A stretch of 64,000 nt of DNA, taken from assembly GCA_947593925.1 (NCBI GenBank), contig CANQDU010000003.1, positions 62,001-126,000 on the forward strand. The letters run 5' to 3'. The DNA comes from an uncultured Clostridia bacterium. Lineage in GTDB: Bacteria > Bacillota > Clostridia > Oscillospirales > JAAYOS01. The notes beneath the pieces are model-generated. The model ran no database searches. It was not told where the DNA came from and was given only the letters and a program-made list of their open reading frames with translations. The stretch's first letter is position 1, and every line of letters starts with the position of its first letter. Of this stretch, positions 45,932 to 54,647 are shown piece after piece. Position numbers and translations under genes: made by a program.

Positions 45932-46774
45932 TCAGCGCATCACGGCCGCTATCGCCGCCGCGCACTCGTCGCACCCGAGCGCGTCGAGCGGCAGGTTGAA
46001 GCCGCGCTTTCTGAGCTCGTAGAGCAGTTCAACCGTCTGCGGCACCTCGAGGCCCACGCCGCGCAGGAGCTCCACCTGCGTGAAGACCTCCTCCGGCGTA
46101 CCGTCCGCTATGAAGCTCCCGTCCTCCATCACGACGACGCGGCTGCACCGAGCCGCCTCGTCCATGTGGTGTGTTATCAGCACTATCGTCGTTCCGTCCC
46201 GCCGGTTGAGCTCGAGTATCGTCTTCATGACCTCCGCGCGTCCCACCGGGTCGAGCATCGCCGTCGGCTCGTCGAGGACTATGCACTCCGGGCGCATCGC
46301 GAGCACTCCCGCTATGGCTATCCTCTGCTTCTGCCCGCCGGAGAGGCGGTGCGGCGCGTGATTGCGGTACTCGGTCATGCCGACTGTCTCGAGCGCCGAG
46401 TCTACCCGCTCGACTATCTCCGCCTGCGGCACGCCGAGGTTTTCCGGCGCAAACGCGACGTCCTCTTCCACGACGGCGGCGACTATCTGGTTATCCGGGT
46501 TCTGGAATACCATCCCGACCGTGCGCCGTATGTCGAGCAGCAGGTCGTCGGACGCGGTGTCCATACCCATGACGTACACCTTGCCGCCGGTGGGAAGAAG
46601 TATCGCGTTGAAGTGCTTTGCAAGCGTCGATTTCCCGCACCCGTTGTGGCCGAGCACGGCGACGACCTCGCCGCGCTTCACCGTGATGTCGAGGTCGCGG
46701 AAAACCTCCAGCTCCCCGTCGTCCGTATCGTATTCAAATGTCAGCTTCTCCGCACGGAGAACAGCGTCGTCCAT
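45932..46774 (-). CDS. ecfA1: Energy-coupling factor transporter ATPase EcfA1
   Basis: A 280-residue ATPase and partner of EcfA2. Walker A is GHNGCGKSTLAKH (near residue 43), the Q-loop VFQNPDNQIVAAVVEEDVAF is typical of EcfA1, the signature is LSGGQKQRIAIAGVLA, and Walker B is IVLDEPTAMLD. It is first in the ecfA1-ecfA2-ecfT-truA cluster and begins 45 bases after the methyltransferase gene. Confidence 0.94.
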   Translation of the reverse strand: MDDAVLRAEKLTFEYDTDDGELEVFRDLDITVKRGEVVAVLGHNGCGKSTLAKHFNAILLPTGGKVYVMGMDTASDDLLLDIRRTVGMVFQNPDNQIVAAVVEEDVAFAPENLGVPQAEIVERVDSALETVGMTEYRNHAPHRLSGGQKQRIAIAGVLAMRPECIVLDEPTAMLDPVGRAEVMKTILELNRRDGTTIVLITHHMDEAARCSRVVVMEDGSFIADGTPEEVFTQVELLRGVGLEVPQTVELLYELRKRGFNLPLDALGCDECAAAIAAVMR

Positions 46775-46819
46775 AGTGTCTCCAATCTTAAACGTTATCC
46801 GTACCGTCTGCGCTTCCCG

Positions 46820-47683
46820 TCACTCGCTCTGCCAGCGTCCCGCCGCTCCGCACGGGAGCGGCAGCCCGGTCGAGGTCGAGAGAAGTCCCAGCTCCTCGCA
46901 CTCCACCCTGCCGCCGAAGCGCGGCGTGAGCTTATCCGAAAGGATGTAGCTGAGCACCCCGGGCGCGAGCCCGGTGGTGTATGAGTTGATGATGAAAAAG
47001 AGCGGCTTTTCCGAAAGTATCTTCACGCACTCGTCTATGAGCTCGCACAGGGTGTCCTCGATGTGCCAGACCTCGCCGCCCGGCCCGCGCCCGTAGGAGG
47101 GCGGGTCCATAAGAATAGCGTCGTAGCGGTTCCCGCGCCGCTGCTCGCGGAGCACGAACTTCATGCAGTCGTCCACTATCCAGCGTATCGGCTTTGAGGA
47201 AAGTCCGCTCGCCTCGGCGTTTTCGCGTCCCCATGAGACCATGCCCTTCGCCGCGTCAACGTGGCAGACGCGCGCGCCGGCCTCGGCGCACGCGAGCGTC
47301 GCCGCCCCGGTGTAGCCGAAGAGGTTGAGGACGCTCACCTCGCGCCCCGCCGAACGGATCTTTTTCGCGCAGAAGTCCCAGTTAGCCGCCTGCTCGGGGA
47401 ATACGCCGGTGTGCTTGAAGTTCATCGGCTTGATGTTGAACACGAGCGAGCGCCACTTTATCTGCCAGCGCTCGGGAACGCCGTTCCGCTCCCACCGTCC
47501 TCCGCCCGAGCTTGAGCGGATGTACCGGCCGTCCGGGTGCTTCCAGTGCGGGTCGCGCCCCACCGGCTGCCATATCGCCTGGGGGTCGGGGCGGACGAGG
47601 TACACGCCGCCCCAGCGCTCGAGGCGCTCTCCCGCGCCGCAGTCAAGCAGCTCGTAGTCTGTCCAGTCCGGCGCGGTCCACAT
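46820..47683 (-). CDS. Class I SAM-dependent methyltransferase (rRNA methyltransferase-like)
   Basis: A 287-residue Rossmann-fold methyltransferase. SAM-binding motif I is VLNLFGYTGAATLACAEAGA, followed by an acidic ribose-contact region (VCHVDAAKGMVSW) and the catalytic-type MDPPSYGRGP motif, as in RlmI/RlmK relatives acting on 23S rRNA. There is no PUA domain at the N-terminus, unlike RlmI, so the target may differ. The ATG at 47683 has GGGGG upstream; the promoter is described separately. Confidence 0.82.
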   Translation of the reverse strand: MWTAPDWTDYELLDCGAGERLERWGGVYLVRPDPQAIWQPVGRDPHWKHPDGRYIRSSSGGGRWERNGVPERWQIKWRSLVFNIKPMNFKHTGVFPEQAANWDFCAKKIRSAGREVSVLNLFGYTGAATLACAEAGARVCHVDAAKGMVSWGRENAEASGLSSKPIRWIVDDCMKFVLREQRRGNRYDAILMDPPSYGRGPGGEVWHIEDTLCELIDECVKILSEKPLFFIINSYTTGLAPGVLSYILSDKLTPRFGGRVECEELGLLSTSTGLPLPCGAAGRWQSE

Positions 47684-47715
47684 ACCGTTTACCCCCAATT
47701 TCCCAGTTTGAAAAC

Positions 47716-47744
47716 ATTGTATCACTTCCGAGCCGTACAGTCAA
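47716..47744 (-). promoter_or_regulatory. Predicted sigma-A promoter for the methyltransferase-ecf-truA operon
   Basis: Minus strand TTGACT (47739-47744), 17 bases, TACAAT (47716-47721), about 30 bases before the methyltransferase start and just after the metK terminator. Confidence 0.68.
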
Positions 47745-47749
47745 ACGGC

Positions 47750-47790
47750 AAAATAAACGAAGAACAGAACCGAAACGGCTCTGCTCTTCG
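47750..47790 (-). terminator. Intrinsic terminator after metK
   Basis: On the minus strand a 15-bp stem with two G-U-type pairs (CGAAGAGCAGAGCCG / CGGTTCTGTTCTTCG) and a 3-base loop is followed by TTTATTTT. It starts 25 bases after the metK stop. Confidence 0.85.
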
Positions 47791-47814
47791 TCACAGACTG
47801 TATCGGCGCCCGGT

Positions 47815-49002
47815 TCAGCGCACGCCCGCCGCGTCCTTCAGCGCCTCCGCCATGTCGGTGTGCTCCCACGGGAGATCGACGTCGGTGCGGCCGAAGTGAC
47901 CGTAGGCTGCGGTGGCGGAATATATCGGCCTGCGGAGGTCGAGCGTGTCGATTATCGCCGCCGGGCGGAGGTCGAACTTCTCGCGGACGAGCGCCGCGAG
48001 GCGGTCGTCCGGCATCGCGCCGGTGCCGAAGGTCTCGACGCTCACCGAAAGCGGGTGCGCGACGCCTATCGCGTAGGCTATCTCGAGCTCGCAGCGGTCG
48101 GCAAGCCCCGCCGCGACGATGTTCTTTGCGACGTAGCGCGCCATGTAGGAGGCGCTGCGGTCCACCTTCGTCGGGTCCTTGCCGCTGAACGAGCCGCCGC
48201 CGTGACGGCCGTAACCGCCGTAGGTGTCCGCTATGAGCTTCCGTCCGGTGAGGCCGGAGTCTCCGTGCGGGCCGCCGACGACAAAGCGCCCGGTGGGATT
48301 GATGAAAATTTTGGTGTTCGCGTCGATGAGCTCTGCCGGTATGACCTTGCGGATAACCTCAGCCTCTATCCCCTCGCGAAGCGTCTCAAGCGAGACCTCC
48401 GCCGAGTGCTGGCTCGAAACGACTATCGCCTCTATACGCTTTACGGTGCGTCCCTCGCCGTACTCGACCGTCACCTGAGTCTTTCCGTCCGGGCGGAGGA
48501 AATCGAGCGCGCCGGTCTTGCGCGCCTCGGTGAGACGGCGGGAAAGCTTGTGCGCGTAGGCTATCGGGGCGGGCATCAGCTCGGGCGTCTCGCGCGTGGC
48601 ACAGCCGAACATCATCCCCTGGTCGCCCGCGCCGATGAGGTCGTATTTATCCGCGCCGGACGCCTTGTACTCGAGCGACCTGTCCACGCCGAGAGCTATG
48701 TCCGGGCTCTGCTCGTCTATCGTCGTGAGCACCGCGCAGGTGCCGGCGTCGAAGCCTATCGACGGGTCGTTGTAGCCTATCTCGCCTATCGTGCGGCGGA
48801 CTATCGCGGGAATGTCCGCATAGCACTCGGTGCTTATCTCGCCCATGACGAGCGCCATGCCGGTGGTAACTATGCTCTCGCAGGCGACGCGGGCGTTTTT
48901 GTCCTTTGCGATTATTTCGTCGAGGACGGCGTCCGCTATGCGGTCGCAGACCTTGTCGGGGTGACCCTCCGTCACCGACTCGGAGGTGAAGAACTTGCTC
49001 AT
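47815..49002 (-). CDS. metK: S-adenosylmethionine synthase
   Basis: Makes SAM from methionine and ATP. The 395 residues start [19 protein letters not shown] and include [20 protein letters not shown], the ATP-site loop [20 protein letters not shown], and the P-loop-like [20 protein letters not shown] 49002 is chosen from AAGGAAG upstream and the conserved N-terminus; the frame extends into the leader. The leader contains a SAM riboswitch and terminator, so transcription should stop when SAM is plentiful. Confidence 0.97.
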   Translation of the reverse strand: MSKFFTSESVTEGHPDKVCDRIADAVLDEIIAKDKNARVACESIVTTGMALVMGEISTECYADIPAIVRRTIGEIGYNDPSIGFDAGTCAVLTTIDEQSPDIALGVDRSLEYKASGADKYDLIGAGDQGMMFGCATRETPELMPAPIAYAHKLSRRLTEARKTGALDFLRPDGKTQVTVEYGEGRTVKRIEAIVVSSQHSAEVSLETLREGIEAEVIRKVIPAELIDANTKIFINPTGRFVVGGPHGDSGLTGRKLIADTYGGYGRHGGGSFSGKDPTKVDRSASYMARYVAKNIVAAGLADRCELEIAYAIGVAHPLSVSVETFGTGAMPDDRLAALVREKFDLRPAAIIDTLDLRRPIYSATAAYGHFGRTDVDLPWEHTDMAEALKDAAGVR

Positions 49003-49031
49003 TTTATACTTCCTTTCAAAATTATTGCAGC

Positions 49032-49054
49032 AAAAAAGCTCCCGAAGGAGCTTT
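49032..49054 (-). terminator. Riboswitch-associated intrinsic terminator before metK
   Basis: AAAGCTCC and GGAGCTTT form an 8-bp stem around a 4-base loop, with a T-run on the minus strand. It lies between the aptamer and the metK ribosome site, as expected for the expression platform of a SAM-off riboswitch. Confidence 0.85.
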
Positions 49055-49074
49055 GTCCGTTGTCGTTGCATCGC

Positions 49075-49166
49075 TCCTTATCGCTGTAAGCCGAACCACC
49101 TTTCCCATGAGGGAGGTTGGTGTGGGGTCATCGAGCTTACCCTCTCGCCCACTCTTGATAAGATAT
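49075..49166 (-). ncRNA. SAM riboswitch (SAM-I clan) upstream of metK
   Basis: On the minus strand the segment opens with ATCTTATCAAGAGTGGGCGA and closes with GCGATAAGGAG, giving the P1 pairing CTTATC/GATAAG of the S-box. Internal words GCTCGATGACCCC and ACCAACC correspond to the conserved GAUGA and CAACC regions of SAM-I. GGTGGTTCGGCTTACAG would form the P4 region. Sequence differs from the classic consensus in places, so it may be a SAM-I variant. Position in front of metK and a terminator behind it support the call. Confidence 0.8.
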
Positions 49167-49169
49167 GAC

Positions 49170-49197
49170 CGTCCGAAAAGCGCGCGACTTTCGGACG
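49170..49197 (-). promoter_or_regulatory. Leader hairpin between metK promoter and riboswitch
   Basis: GTCCGAAA and TTTCGGAC form a perfect 8-bp stem with a 10-base loop just upstream of the aptamer on the minus strand. It may insulate aptamer folding. On the plus strand GTTTTTA follows it, so it could also stop antisense transcription. Confidence 0.45.
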
Positions 49198-49228
49198 TTT
49201 TTATGGGTCGCCTTTTGCGGCAGGACAG

Positions 49229-49257
49229 ATTATAACACATTCCGCCGGATAATGCAA
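49229..49257 (-). promoter_or_regulatory. Predicted sigma-A promoter for metK
   Basis: Minus strand TTGCAT (49252-49257), 17 bases, perfect TATAAT (49229-49234), about 60 bases before the aptamer. Confidence 0.72.
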
Positions 49258-49279
49258 CACTTTTTGCGCGTATTTATCC

Positions 49280-49308
49280 TTGCAAACGCGCCTCTTTTGC
49301 GATATGAT
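49280..49308 (+). promoter_or_regulatory. Predicted sigma-A promoter for murI
   Basis: TTGCAA (49280-49285), 17 bases, TATGAT (49303-49308), 35 bases before the murI start; divergent from the metK promoter 23 bases away. Confidence 0.68.
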
Positions 49309-49342
49309 AAGGGGTAATGATTTTTGAGGGGTTGATAATCGG

Positions 49343-50137
49343 ATGGACGAACGGCGCATAGGCGTATTCGATTCCGGGCTCGGCGGTCTCACCGGTCTCA
49401 AGCGGCTCATGAAACTTTTGCCGGGCGAGGACGTCATATACTTCGGAGACACCGGCCGCGTCCCCTACGGGGGACGGAGCGCGGCGACGATAGCGCGCTA
49501 CACCCGTCAGGACATACATTTTCTCGAAAGCTTCTCGGTAAAGGCGATACTCGTCGCCTGCAACACCGCGAGCACCGTCCTGCCGCAGCTCGGCGGCTTC
49601 GACATCCCGGTGCTCGGCGTCATAGAGCCCGCGGCGGAGGCCGCGCTCCGCGCGACAAGGAACGGGCGCGTCGGCGTGATAGGCACCGCCGCGACCGTCC
49701 GGAGCGGCGCATACGAGCGCGCGCTCGCGGGACGTGCGGAGACGCTCGCCGTCCCCTGTCCGCTGTTTGTCCCGCTCGTGGAGAACGGGCACTTTCGGCC
49801 GGGCGACGTCGTCATAGAGACGGTGGCGCGGGAATACCTCGAACCTATGCGGGACTTCGGGTGTGACACGCTCATACTGGGCTGCACGCACTATCCCCTG
49901 CTCCGCGGCGTCATAGGCGAGATGCTTCCGGGAGTGGAGCTCATCGACTCGGGCGCGGCGGCGGCGGAGCGGATGGCGGCGCTCATCCGCTCGCGCGGCC
50001 TCGAAAGCGGCAGGACAAGCGGGTCGGTCGAGTATCACCTCAGCGACGACCCGGAGGGATTTGAGCGCCTTGCCTCCGTGTTTATGGAGAGCCGCGTCAC
50101 GGCCGGCGCAAAAAAGGTGGATATCGAGGCATATTAA
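49343..50137 (+). CDS. murI: Glutamate racemase
   Basis: Makes D-glutamate for peptidoglycan. The 264 residues begin with the family motif IGVFDSGLGGLTGLKRL. The two catalytic cysteines are in VACNTAST (near residue 75) and GCTHYPLL (near 185), and GDTGRVPYGGRS forms the substrate pocket. Length is normal. GAGGGG precedes the ATG. A family R repeat follows 33 bases after the stop. Confidence 0.96.
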   Translation: MDERRIGVFDSGLGGLTGLKRLMKLLPGEDVIYFGDTGRVPYGGRSAATIARYTRQDIHFLESFSVKAILVACNTASTVLPQLGGFDIPVLGVIEPAAEAALRATRNGRVGVIGTAATVRSGAYERALAGRAETLAVPCPLFVPLVENGHFRPGDVVIETVAREYLEPMRDFGCDTLILGCTHYPLLRGVIGEMLPGVELIDSGAAAAERMAALIRSRGLESGRTSGSVEYHLSDDPEGFERLASVFMESRVTAGAKKVDIEAY

Positions 50138-50169
50138 GTTTACAATTTAGGCGAGATATGCTATAATAG

Positions 50170-50462
50170 CCGCAAAGCGGCTATCGCGGCAAATCGCGCT
50201 CGCTGCGCTCGCTTACCAATTTGCCGCGAGAACGCTCCGCTTCGCGCCTCGACGGCTTTGCCGTCTTCGACGCGCGCTCCGCGCAAAGTATTTTCGGCGA
50301 CCTACGGTTTGTTTAGTGTCGGGACGTCGGCGCGAAGCGCCGAGGTCTGATGCGCCCGGTAGAAAGTGTTGGCGCGTAACAAGTTGAGGGGCGCATTCAC
50401 GCCGCCGCCGAAAATGGATTCGACTTTATTAGCCGCCTGCCGGCGGCGAAGTCGCGAGGCTT
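50170..50462 (-). repeat. Multi-hairpin repeat, family R, copy 2 (long form)
   Basis: Read on the minus strand from 50462: AAGCCTCGC, a GCCGCCGG-type hairpin, AATCCATTTT, CGGCGGCGGCGTG, a stretch of about 90 bases absent from the other copies, then GTCGCCGAAAATAC, a GACGGCAAAGCCGTC hairpin, GCGCGAAGCGGAGCG and a nested palindrome with arms CGCGGCAAAT and ATTTGCCGCG. The order equals copy 1 at 36.2 kb. The remaining bases of this 405-base gap, up to 50542, hold no gene that I can see. Confidence 0.85.
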
Positions 50463-50542
50463 ACTTTTTGCGGCAGACATTTTTTGAGTTTTGACCGTGC
50501 GGGACATTCGCCGCACGGAAACACTTTTCGGAGGATCAACGG

Positions 50543-50986
50543 ATGAATCGCAGTTCCAACGCACTTGTTACGATACGCTCAAGCCAGCTCGGCGAAAGCG
50601 GCCCGGACTCGCTCGAGATGATGGTCGGCGGGCTCTACGAGTTCTCTCCCGGCGGCTGCCGATTAAACTACAACGAGGTCGATCCGGACGACGGAAGCAA
50701 GACCTCGACCGAGCTCACCACGAGCCCGGACAGCCGCGTCGTCACGGTGAGCCGCACGGGCGAGATAAGCACCCACATGGTCTTTGAGCAGGGCAAGCGG
50801 CACGTCGTCTACTACGACACGATGTACGGCTCGCTGCTCGTCGGCATCAGCACACACCGCCTCTCCGCCGACGTCGGCGAGGAGGGCGGAAAGATCGCCG
50901 TGGAGTACGCGGTGGAGATAGACAGCGCCGTCGCAAACGAGATAAAGCTCGAGATAGACATCTCACGCTCGAATATGCAGAGCTGA
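50543..50986 (+). CDS. DUF1934 family protein (YwiB-like, calycin-type beta barrel)
   Basis: A 147-residue cytoplasmic protein rich in beta strands. ALVTIRSSQLGESGPDSLEM near the start, YNEVDPDDGSKTSTEL and the closing YAVEIDSAVANEIKLEIDI segment match the DUF1934 family, in which B. subtilis YwiB lies next to argS. The same neighbourhood is seen here, with argS 29 bases downstream. Function unknown; a small-molecule-binding barrel is a guess. GGAGG precedes the ATG. Confidence 0.85.
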   Translation: MNRSSNALVTIRSSQLGESGPDSLEMMVGGLYEFSPGGCRLNYNEVDPDDGSKTSTELTTSPDSRVVTVSRTGEISTHMVFEQGKRHVVYYDTMYGSLLVGISTHRLSADVGEEGGKIAVEYAVEIDSAVANEIKLEIDISRSNMQS

Positions 50987-51015
50987 GAGAACGAAAAAAC
51001 ATCGGAGGTATAAAG

Positions 51016-52710
51016 ATGTCCCACACTAACATGGTGGAAAAGGCAAAGAGCGAGCTCTGCGCGCTCGTGCGCTCCGCCTACGAAAAGGCCGTCCGGGACG
51101 GCGTACTGAAGGACTCGCCCGACATAACGATAGCGGCCGAGATCCCGCGCGACCTCGCCAACGGCGACTACGCCACGTCCTTTGCGCTCGCGGCGGCAAA
51201 GAAGCTCGGCAGGAGTCCGCGCGACATAGCGGCGGCGGTGCTCGAACGGCTCGACCTCGAGGAAAGCTGCTTCCGCTCGGCGGAGACGGCGGGTCCCGGC
51301 TTTATCAACTTTCGCCTGCGCGACGGGTGGTTCTCCGACGTCGTCGCCGCCGTCCGGCGCGAGGGCGCGGACTACGGCCGCTCGGACGACGGCAAGGGAC
51401 GCACGGTGCAGGTCGAGTTCGTATCCGCGAACCCCACCGGCCCGATGACTATAGGCAACGCCCGCGGCGGCGTCCTCGGCGACACGCTCGCGGCGGTGCT
51501 CGACTTCACCGGCTGGAAGGTCACGCGCGAGTTCTATCTGAACGACGCGGGCAATCAAATCGTCCGCTTCGGCCGCTCGCTCGACGCGCGCTACCGTCAG
51601 CTCATCCTCGGCGAGGACAAGGTCGAGATGCCGGAGGACTGCTACCTCGGCCTCGACATCGTCGATCTCGCGCAGGAGTACCGCGCGGAGAACGGCGACA
51701 CGCTACTGGACAAACCCGAGCAGGAGCGGCTCGATACGCTCGTCGCGTTCGCTCTCCCCCGCAACGTCGCGCGGATGAAGCGCGACCTCGAGCGGTACGG
51801 GATACACTACGACGTCTGGTTCAGCGAGACGAGCCTGCACGAGTCCGGCTACGTCGCGGAGACGATAGACATCATCAAGAAGGGCGGCTACACCTACGAG
51901 AAGGACGGCGCGCTCTGGCTGAAGGGCACCGAGCTCGGTCTTGAGAAGGACGAGGTCCTTGTCCGCTCGAACGGTCTTTACACCTATTACGCGGTGGACA
52001 TCGCCTACCACCGCAACAAGTTCGTAAAGCGCGGCTTCGACCGCGTCATCGACGCGGTCGGCGCCGACCACCACGGCCACACGATACGCTTCAAGGCGGG
52101 ATTGCAGGCGATAGGCGTAGACACATCGAAGCTTGACTTCCTGCTCTTCCAGTTCGTCATGCTCTACCGCGAGGGCGAGCTCGTGAAGGTCTCGAAGCGC
52201 TCCGGACGGGCACTCAGCCTTGCCGACCTGCTCGACGAGGTGCCGCGCGACGCGGTGCGCTTCCTCTTCAATATGCAGACGGCAAACTCCGTAATCGACT
52301 TCGACCTCGACCTCGCCGTGAAGCAGACGAACGAGAACCCGGTCTACTACGTCCAGTACGCCCACGCGCGCATCTCGAGCCTCATCGCGGCGCTCGAGGC
52401 GGACGGGCTCCGTCCCTCGGACGCGCCGGACGCTTCCCTGCTCTCCACGCCGGAGGAGCGCGCGCTTATCCGGCTGCTCGCGAACTTCCCCGAGCAGGTG
52501 CGCGCCGCCGCCCGCGACAAGGAGCCGAGCATGATAAACCGCTTTCTCATAGACCTCGCGGGCGCGTTCCACAGCTTCTACGCCGCCTGCCGCATACGCG
52601 GCGAGGATGAGCAGGTCGCCTCCGCGCGCTACGCGCTCGTGCTCGCCGTGCGCGAGGTGCTCCGCACGGGGCTGAGGCTGCTGGGGGTGTCGGCGCCGGA
52701 CAAAATGTAA
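51016..52710 (+). CDS. argS: Arginyl-tRNA synthetase
   Basis: Class I synthetase of 564 residues. The N-terminal Add-1 domain is followed by VSANPTGPMTIGNARGG (near residue 135), the position of the HIGH motif, where the usual first His is Thr. The KMSKS equivalent is VKVSKRSG near 395. GADHHGHTIRFKAGLQA and the C-terminal anticodon-binding DALR domain (YVQYAHARISSL) are present, so the enzyme otherwise looks complete. CGGAGG precedes the ATG. It is co-directional with the DUF1934 gene and the two likely share a transcript. Confidence 0.95.
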   Translation: MSHTNMVEKAKSELCALVRSAYEKAVRDGVLKDSPDITIAAEIPRDLANGDYATSFALAAAKKLGRSPRDIAAAVLERLDLEESCFRSAETAGPGFINFRLRDGWFSDVVAAVRREGADYGRSDDGKGRTVQVEFVSANPTGPMTIGNARGGVLGDTLAAVLDFTGWKVTREFYLNDAGNQIVRFGRSLDARYRQLILGEDKVEMPEDCYLGLDIVDLAQEYRAENGDTLLDKPEQERLDTLVAFALPRNVARMKRDLERYGIHYDVWFSETSLHESGYVAETIDIIKKGGYTYEKDGALWLKGTELGLEKDEVLVRSNGLYTYYAVDIAYHRNKFVKRGFDRVIDAVGADHHGHTIRFKAGLQAIGVDTSKLDFLLFQFVMLYREGELVKVSKRSGRALSLADLLDEVPRDAVRFLFNMQTANSVIDFDLDLAVKQTNENPVYYVQYAHARISSLIAALEADGLRPSDAPDASLLSTPEERALIRLLANFPEQVRAAARDKEPSMINRFLIDLAGAFHSFYAACRIRGEDEQVASARYALVLAVREVLRTGLRLLGVSAPDKM

Positions 52711-52770
52711 ACGCGCTGACGCATCGGCGCGAAATGTGCTCGGGCAATGAATTGCCCTGCGCACCCTTTC

Positions 52771-52990
52771 GCGCCGAGACTTTCACTTGAAATTGCGCAA
52801 GCGCAATTTCAAGTGAAGCTGTCGGATAGGGCGAAGCCCTACCGACAGCATGCGCTACGCTACGCGCCGAGTTTTCCGCCTTCGGCGGAAAATCGACGCA
52901 CGCTGCGCGAGAGGTATTTTTCCCGACGTACACGCCGTCGGGAAAAATGATTTGAATTTATTCGCGCTTCGCGCGAACTCTGCGAGGCTT
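52771..52990 (-). repeat. Multi-hairpin repeat, family R, copy 3
   Basis: Minus strand from 52990: AAGCCTCGCAGAG, a TTCGCGCG-type hairpin, TTCAAATCATTTTT, CCCGACGGCGTGTACGTCGGG, AAAATAC, AGCGTGCGTCGATTTTCCGCC, ACTCGGCGCGTAGCG, a CTGTCGG hairpin, and an end palindrome CACTTGAAATTGCGC with its complement. It is near-identical to copy 1 in linker words but has different hairpin arms. The 5'-most word GCGCCGAGACTTTC (52771-52784) recurs at 55109. The rest of the argS-S41 gap holds one more small hairpin (GGGCAAT/ATTGCCC, 52742-52756). Confidence 0.85.
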
Positions 52991-53026
52991 GTTTAAGAAT
53001 GTGAAAGAAAAGGAGGCAGGATCGAT

Positions 53027-54511
53027 ATGAAGAAGTTCAGACGGGTCGTGGCGCTGATGCTTGCGTTTGCGCTGGTGCTCGGGTGCTGTGGTGTGCTCGC
53101 GGCGTCCGGGGACGCATCGGAGGAGCCCGAGCTCACCGAGGAGGAACAGCTCCGCGCCATACAGGACAGGCTGTGGCTGCTGCTTGACATAATCGAAAAT
53201 TACAGCCTCTACGAAACAAACGACGAAGCGTCGCTCTTTGTCGAGGCGCTTTCCGAGTACTTCCTGCGCCATCCGGAGGACTTCACGGAGTTTGCTGACG
53301 CATTCATGCAGACTCAGGACGGTTACTCTCACTACATGGAGCCGGAGGTCTACGACTCGAGCTACACCATGAACGACTCTTTTGTGGGCATAGGCGTCGA
53401 GCTTGAGAACGCGAACGACGGGCTCATCAAGGTCGTCTACCCCAACACTCCCGCCGACGAGGCAGGCATCAAGGCCGGCGACTTTATTTTCTCGGTGAAC
53501 GGCAGAGAGATACCGGAGGGCGAGTTCTACAACGTCTTTCAGACGAAGCTCCGCGGCGAGGAGGGCACCACCGTCACGGTCGGCGTCCGTCGTGGGGATC
53601 AAACTCTCTCCTTTACGATGGTGCGGCGGAAGGTCGTGCTCTCGAACGTCTCCATGGAGGACATGGGCGACGGCGTCGCGTATGTCCGCATATCGCACTT
53701 CGGCGACGATATCAGCACGTTTGTCGATTTCGTCAACGTCTACAACGGTCTCTACGAGCAGGGATTTACCTCGGTGGTATTCGACGTGCGCGGCAACAAC
53801 GGCGGCGACGCATCGGTGCTTGCAAACATCCTCAACCAGATAATCTGGGAGAAGGACGCCGCCATGTTTACCGAGCGGAACCGCTTCGGCGACGAGGTGA
53901 CCCACCGCGCCATGGGGCTCGGCTGGGAGCCGGAGCAGGTCGTCGTTCTGACAAACGACTACACCGCATCCTCGGCGGAGATATTTGCCGGGGTGCTCGG
54001 CGAGGTCGCCGGAGCCGCGATAATCGGCGAGAGCGAGTATACCTACGGCAAGGGCGTCGGGCAGTACGTCTTCAGCCTCGAGGACGGAACGATGATACTC
54101 ATCACCGCCTCCGAGGCTCTGATAGGCGAGGATATCCACTACCACGGCAAGGGCATCAAGGCCGACATGGTCGTCTCCCCCGCCTACGACTATGCCACGG
54201 AGGAGCTTCTTCCCCTCAACCCGGAGCTTCAGTTCTATCCCCACGCCCGTGGGAACGTCGTCAAGGCAACGGAACAGCGGCTCGCCGTGCTCGGACTGTT
54301 CAACGGAACGCCGGACGTCGTATGTGACAGTGAGACGCTTGAGGCGCTCCACAGCTTCCAGCGCGCGCACGGCTTCCGGGAGGAGGACTTCGCCTCGCGG
54401 GACGTCCTTACCGCCTTGCGCGTCCTTGTTCCCGGTCTCAGCGGCGCGGACGGTGAGCTTGTGACATCAGACCCGGCGCTCGCCGCCGCCGTCGCGCTCT
54501 GCAAGGAATAA
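53027..54511 (+). CDS. S41 family C-terminal processing peptidase
   Basis: A secreted serine protease of the CtpA/CtpB type. The 494 residues have a signal peptide (about 1-26, ALMLAFALVLGCCGVLA), a helical region, a PDZ domain (about 115-200, VVYPNTPADEAGIKAGDFI), and the protease core with Ser in NDYTASSAEIFAG and Lys in YGKGVGQ. The last 90 residues resemble a degenerate peptidoglycan-binding domain (LGLFNGTPDVVCDSETLEAL). It may regulate sporulation signalling (as B. subtilis CtpB does) or the wall. AAAAGGAGG precedes the ATG. A terminator follows. Confidence 0.93.
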   Translation: MKKFRRVVALMLAFALVLGCCGVLAASGDASEEPELTEEEQLRAIQDRLWLLLDIIENYSLYETNDEASLFVEALSEYFLRHPEDFTEFADAFMQTQDGYSHYMEPEVYDSSYTMNDSFVGIGVELENANDGLIKVVYPNTPADEAGIKAGDFIFSVNGREIPEGEFYNVFQTKLRGEEGTTVTVGVRRGDQTLSFTMVRRKVVLSNVSMEDMGDGVAYVRISHFGDDISTFVDFVNVYNGLYEQGFTSVVFDVRGNNGGDASVLANILNQIIWEKDAAMFTERNRFGDEVTHRAMGLGWEPEQVVVLTNDYTASSAEIFAGVLGEVAGAAIIGESEYTYGKGVGQYVFSLEDGTMILITASEALIGEDIHYHGKGIKADMVVSPAYDYATEELLPLNPELQFYPHARGNVVKATEQRLAVLGLFNGTPDVVCDSETLEALHSFQRAHGFREEDFASRDVLTALRVLVPGLSGADGELVTSDPALAAAVALCKE

Positions 54512-54528
54512 AAATGTCGCGAAAAATC

Positions 54529-54565
54529 AAGGGAGCGGGCAACAGCCCGCTCCCTTATCCTTTTG
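54529..54565 (+). terminator. Intrinsic terminator after the S41 protease gene
   Basis: AAGGGAGCGGGC and GCCCGCTCCCTT form a perfect 12-bp stem around AACA, then ATCCTTTTG. It separates the protease from spoVAC. Confidence 0.88.
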
Positions 54566-54647
54566 CGTAAAATCCGCGACGTTCTTGTGTAATTCGGAAA
54601 AAAGCGCAGATAATATCCTCAAATACAGACGAAGGGATGTGCCGCGC

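Noticed and set aside
49020..49200. T-box leader or tRNA-like element
   Set aside because: No T-box TGGNACCGCG-like word or specifier loop; P1 and core match a SAM-I riboswitch upstream of metK.
51703..52764. 353-codon minus-strand frame
   Set aside because: Shadow of argS; no recognisable domain and composition typical of GC-rich antisense frames.
52958..54370. 470-codon minus-strand frame
   Set aside because: Antisense to the S41 protease gene, which has a signal peptide, PDZ domain and Ser-Lys dyad.
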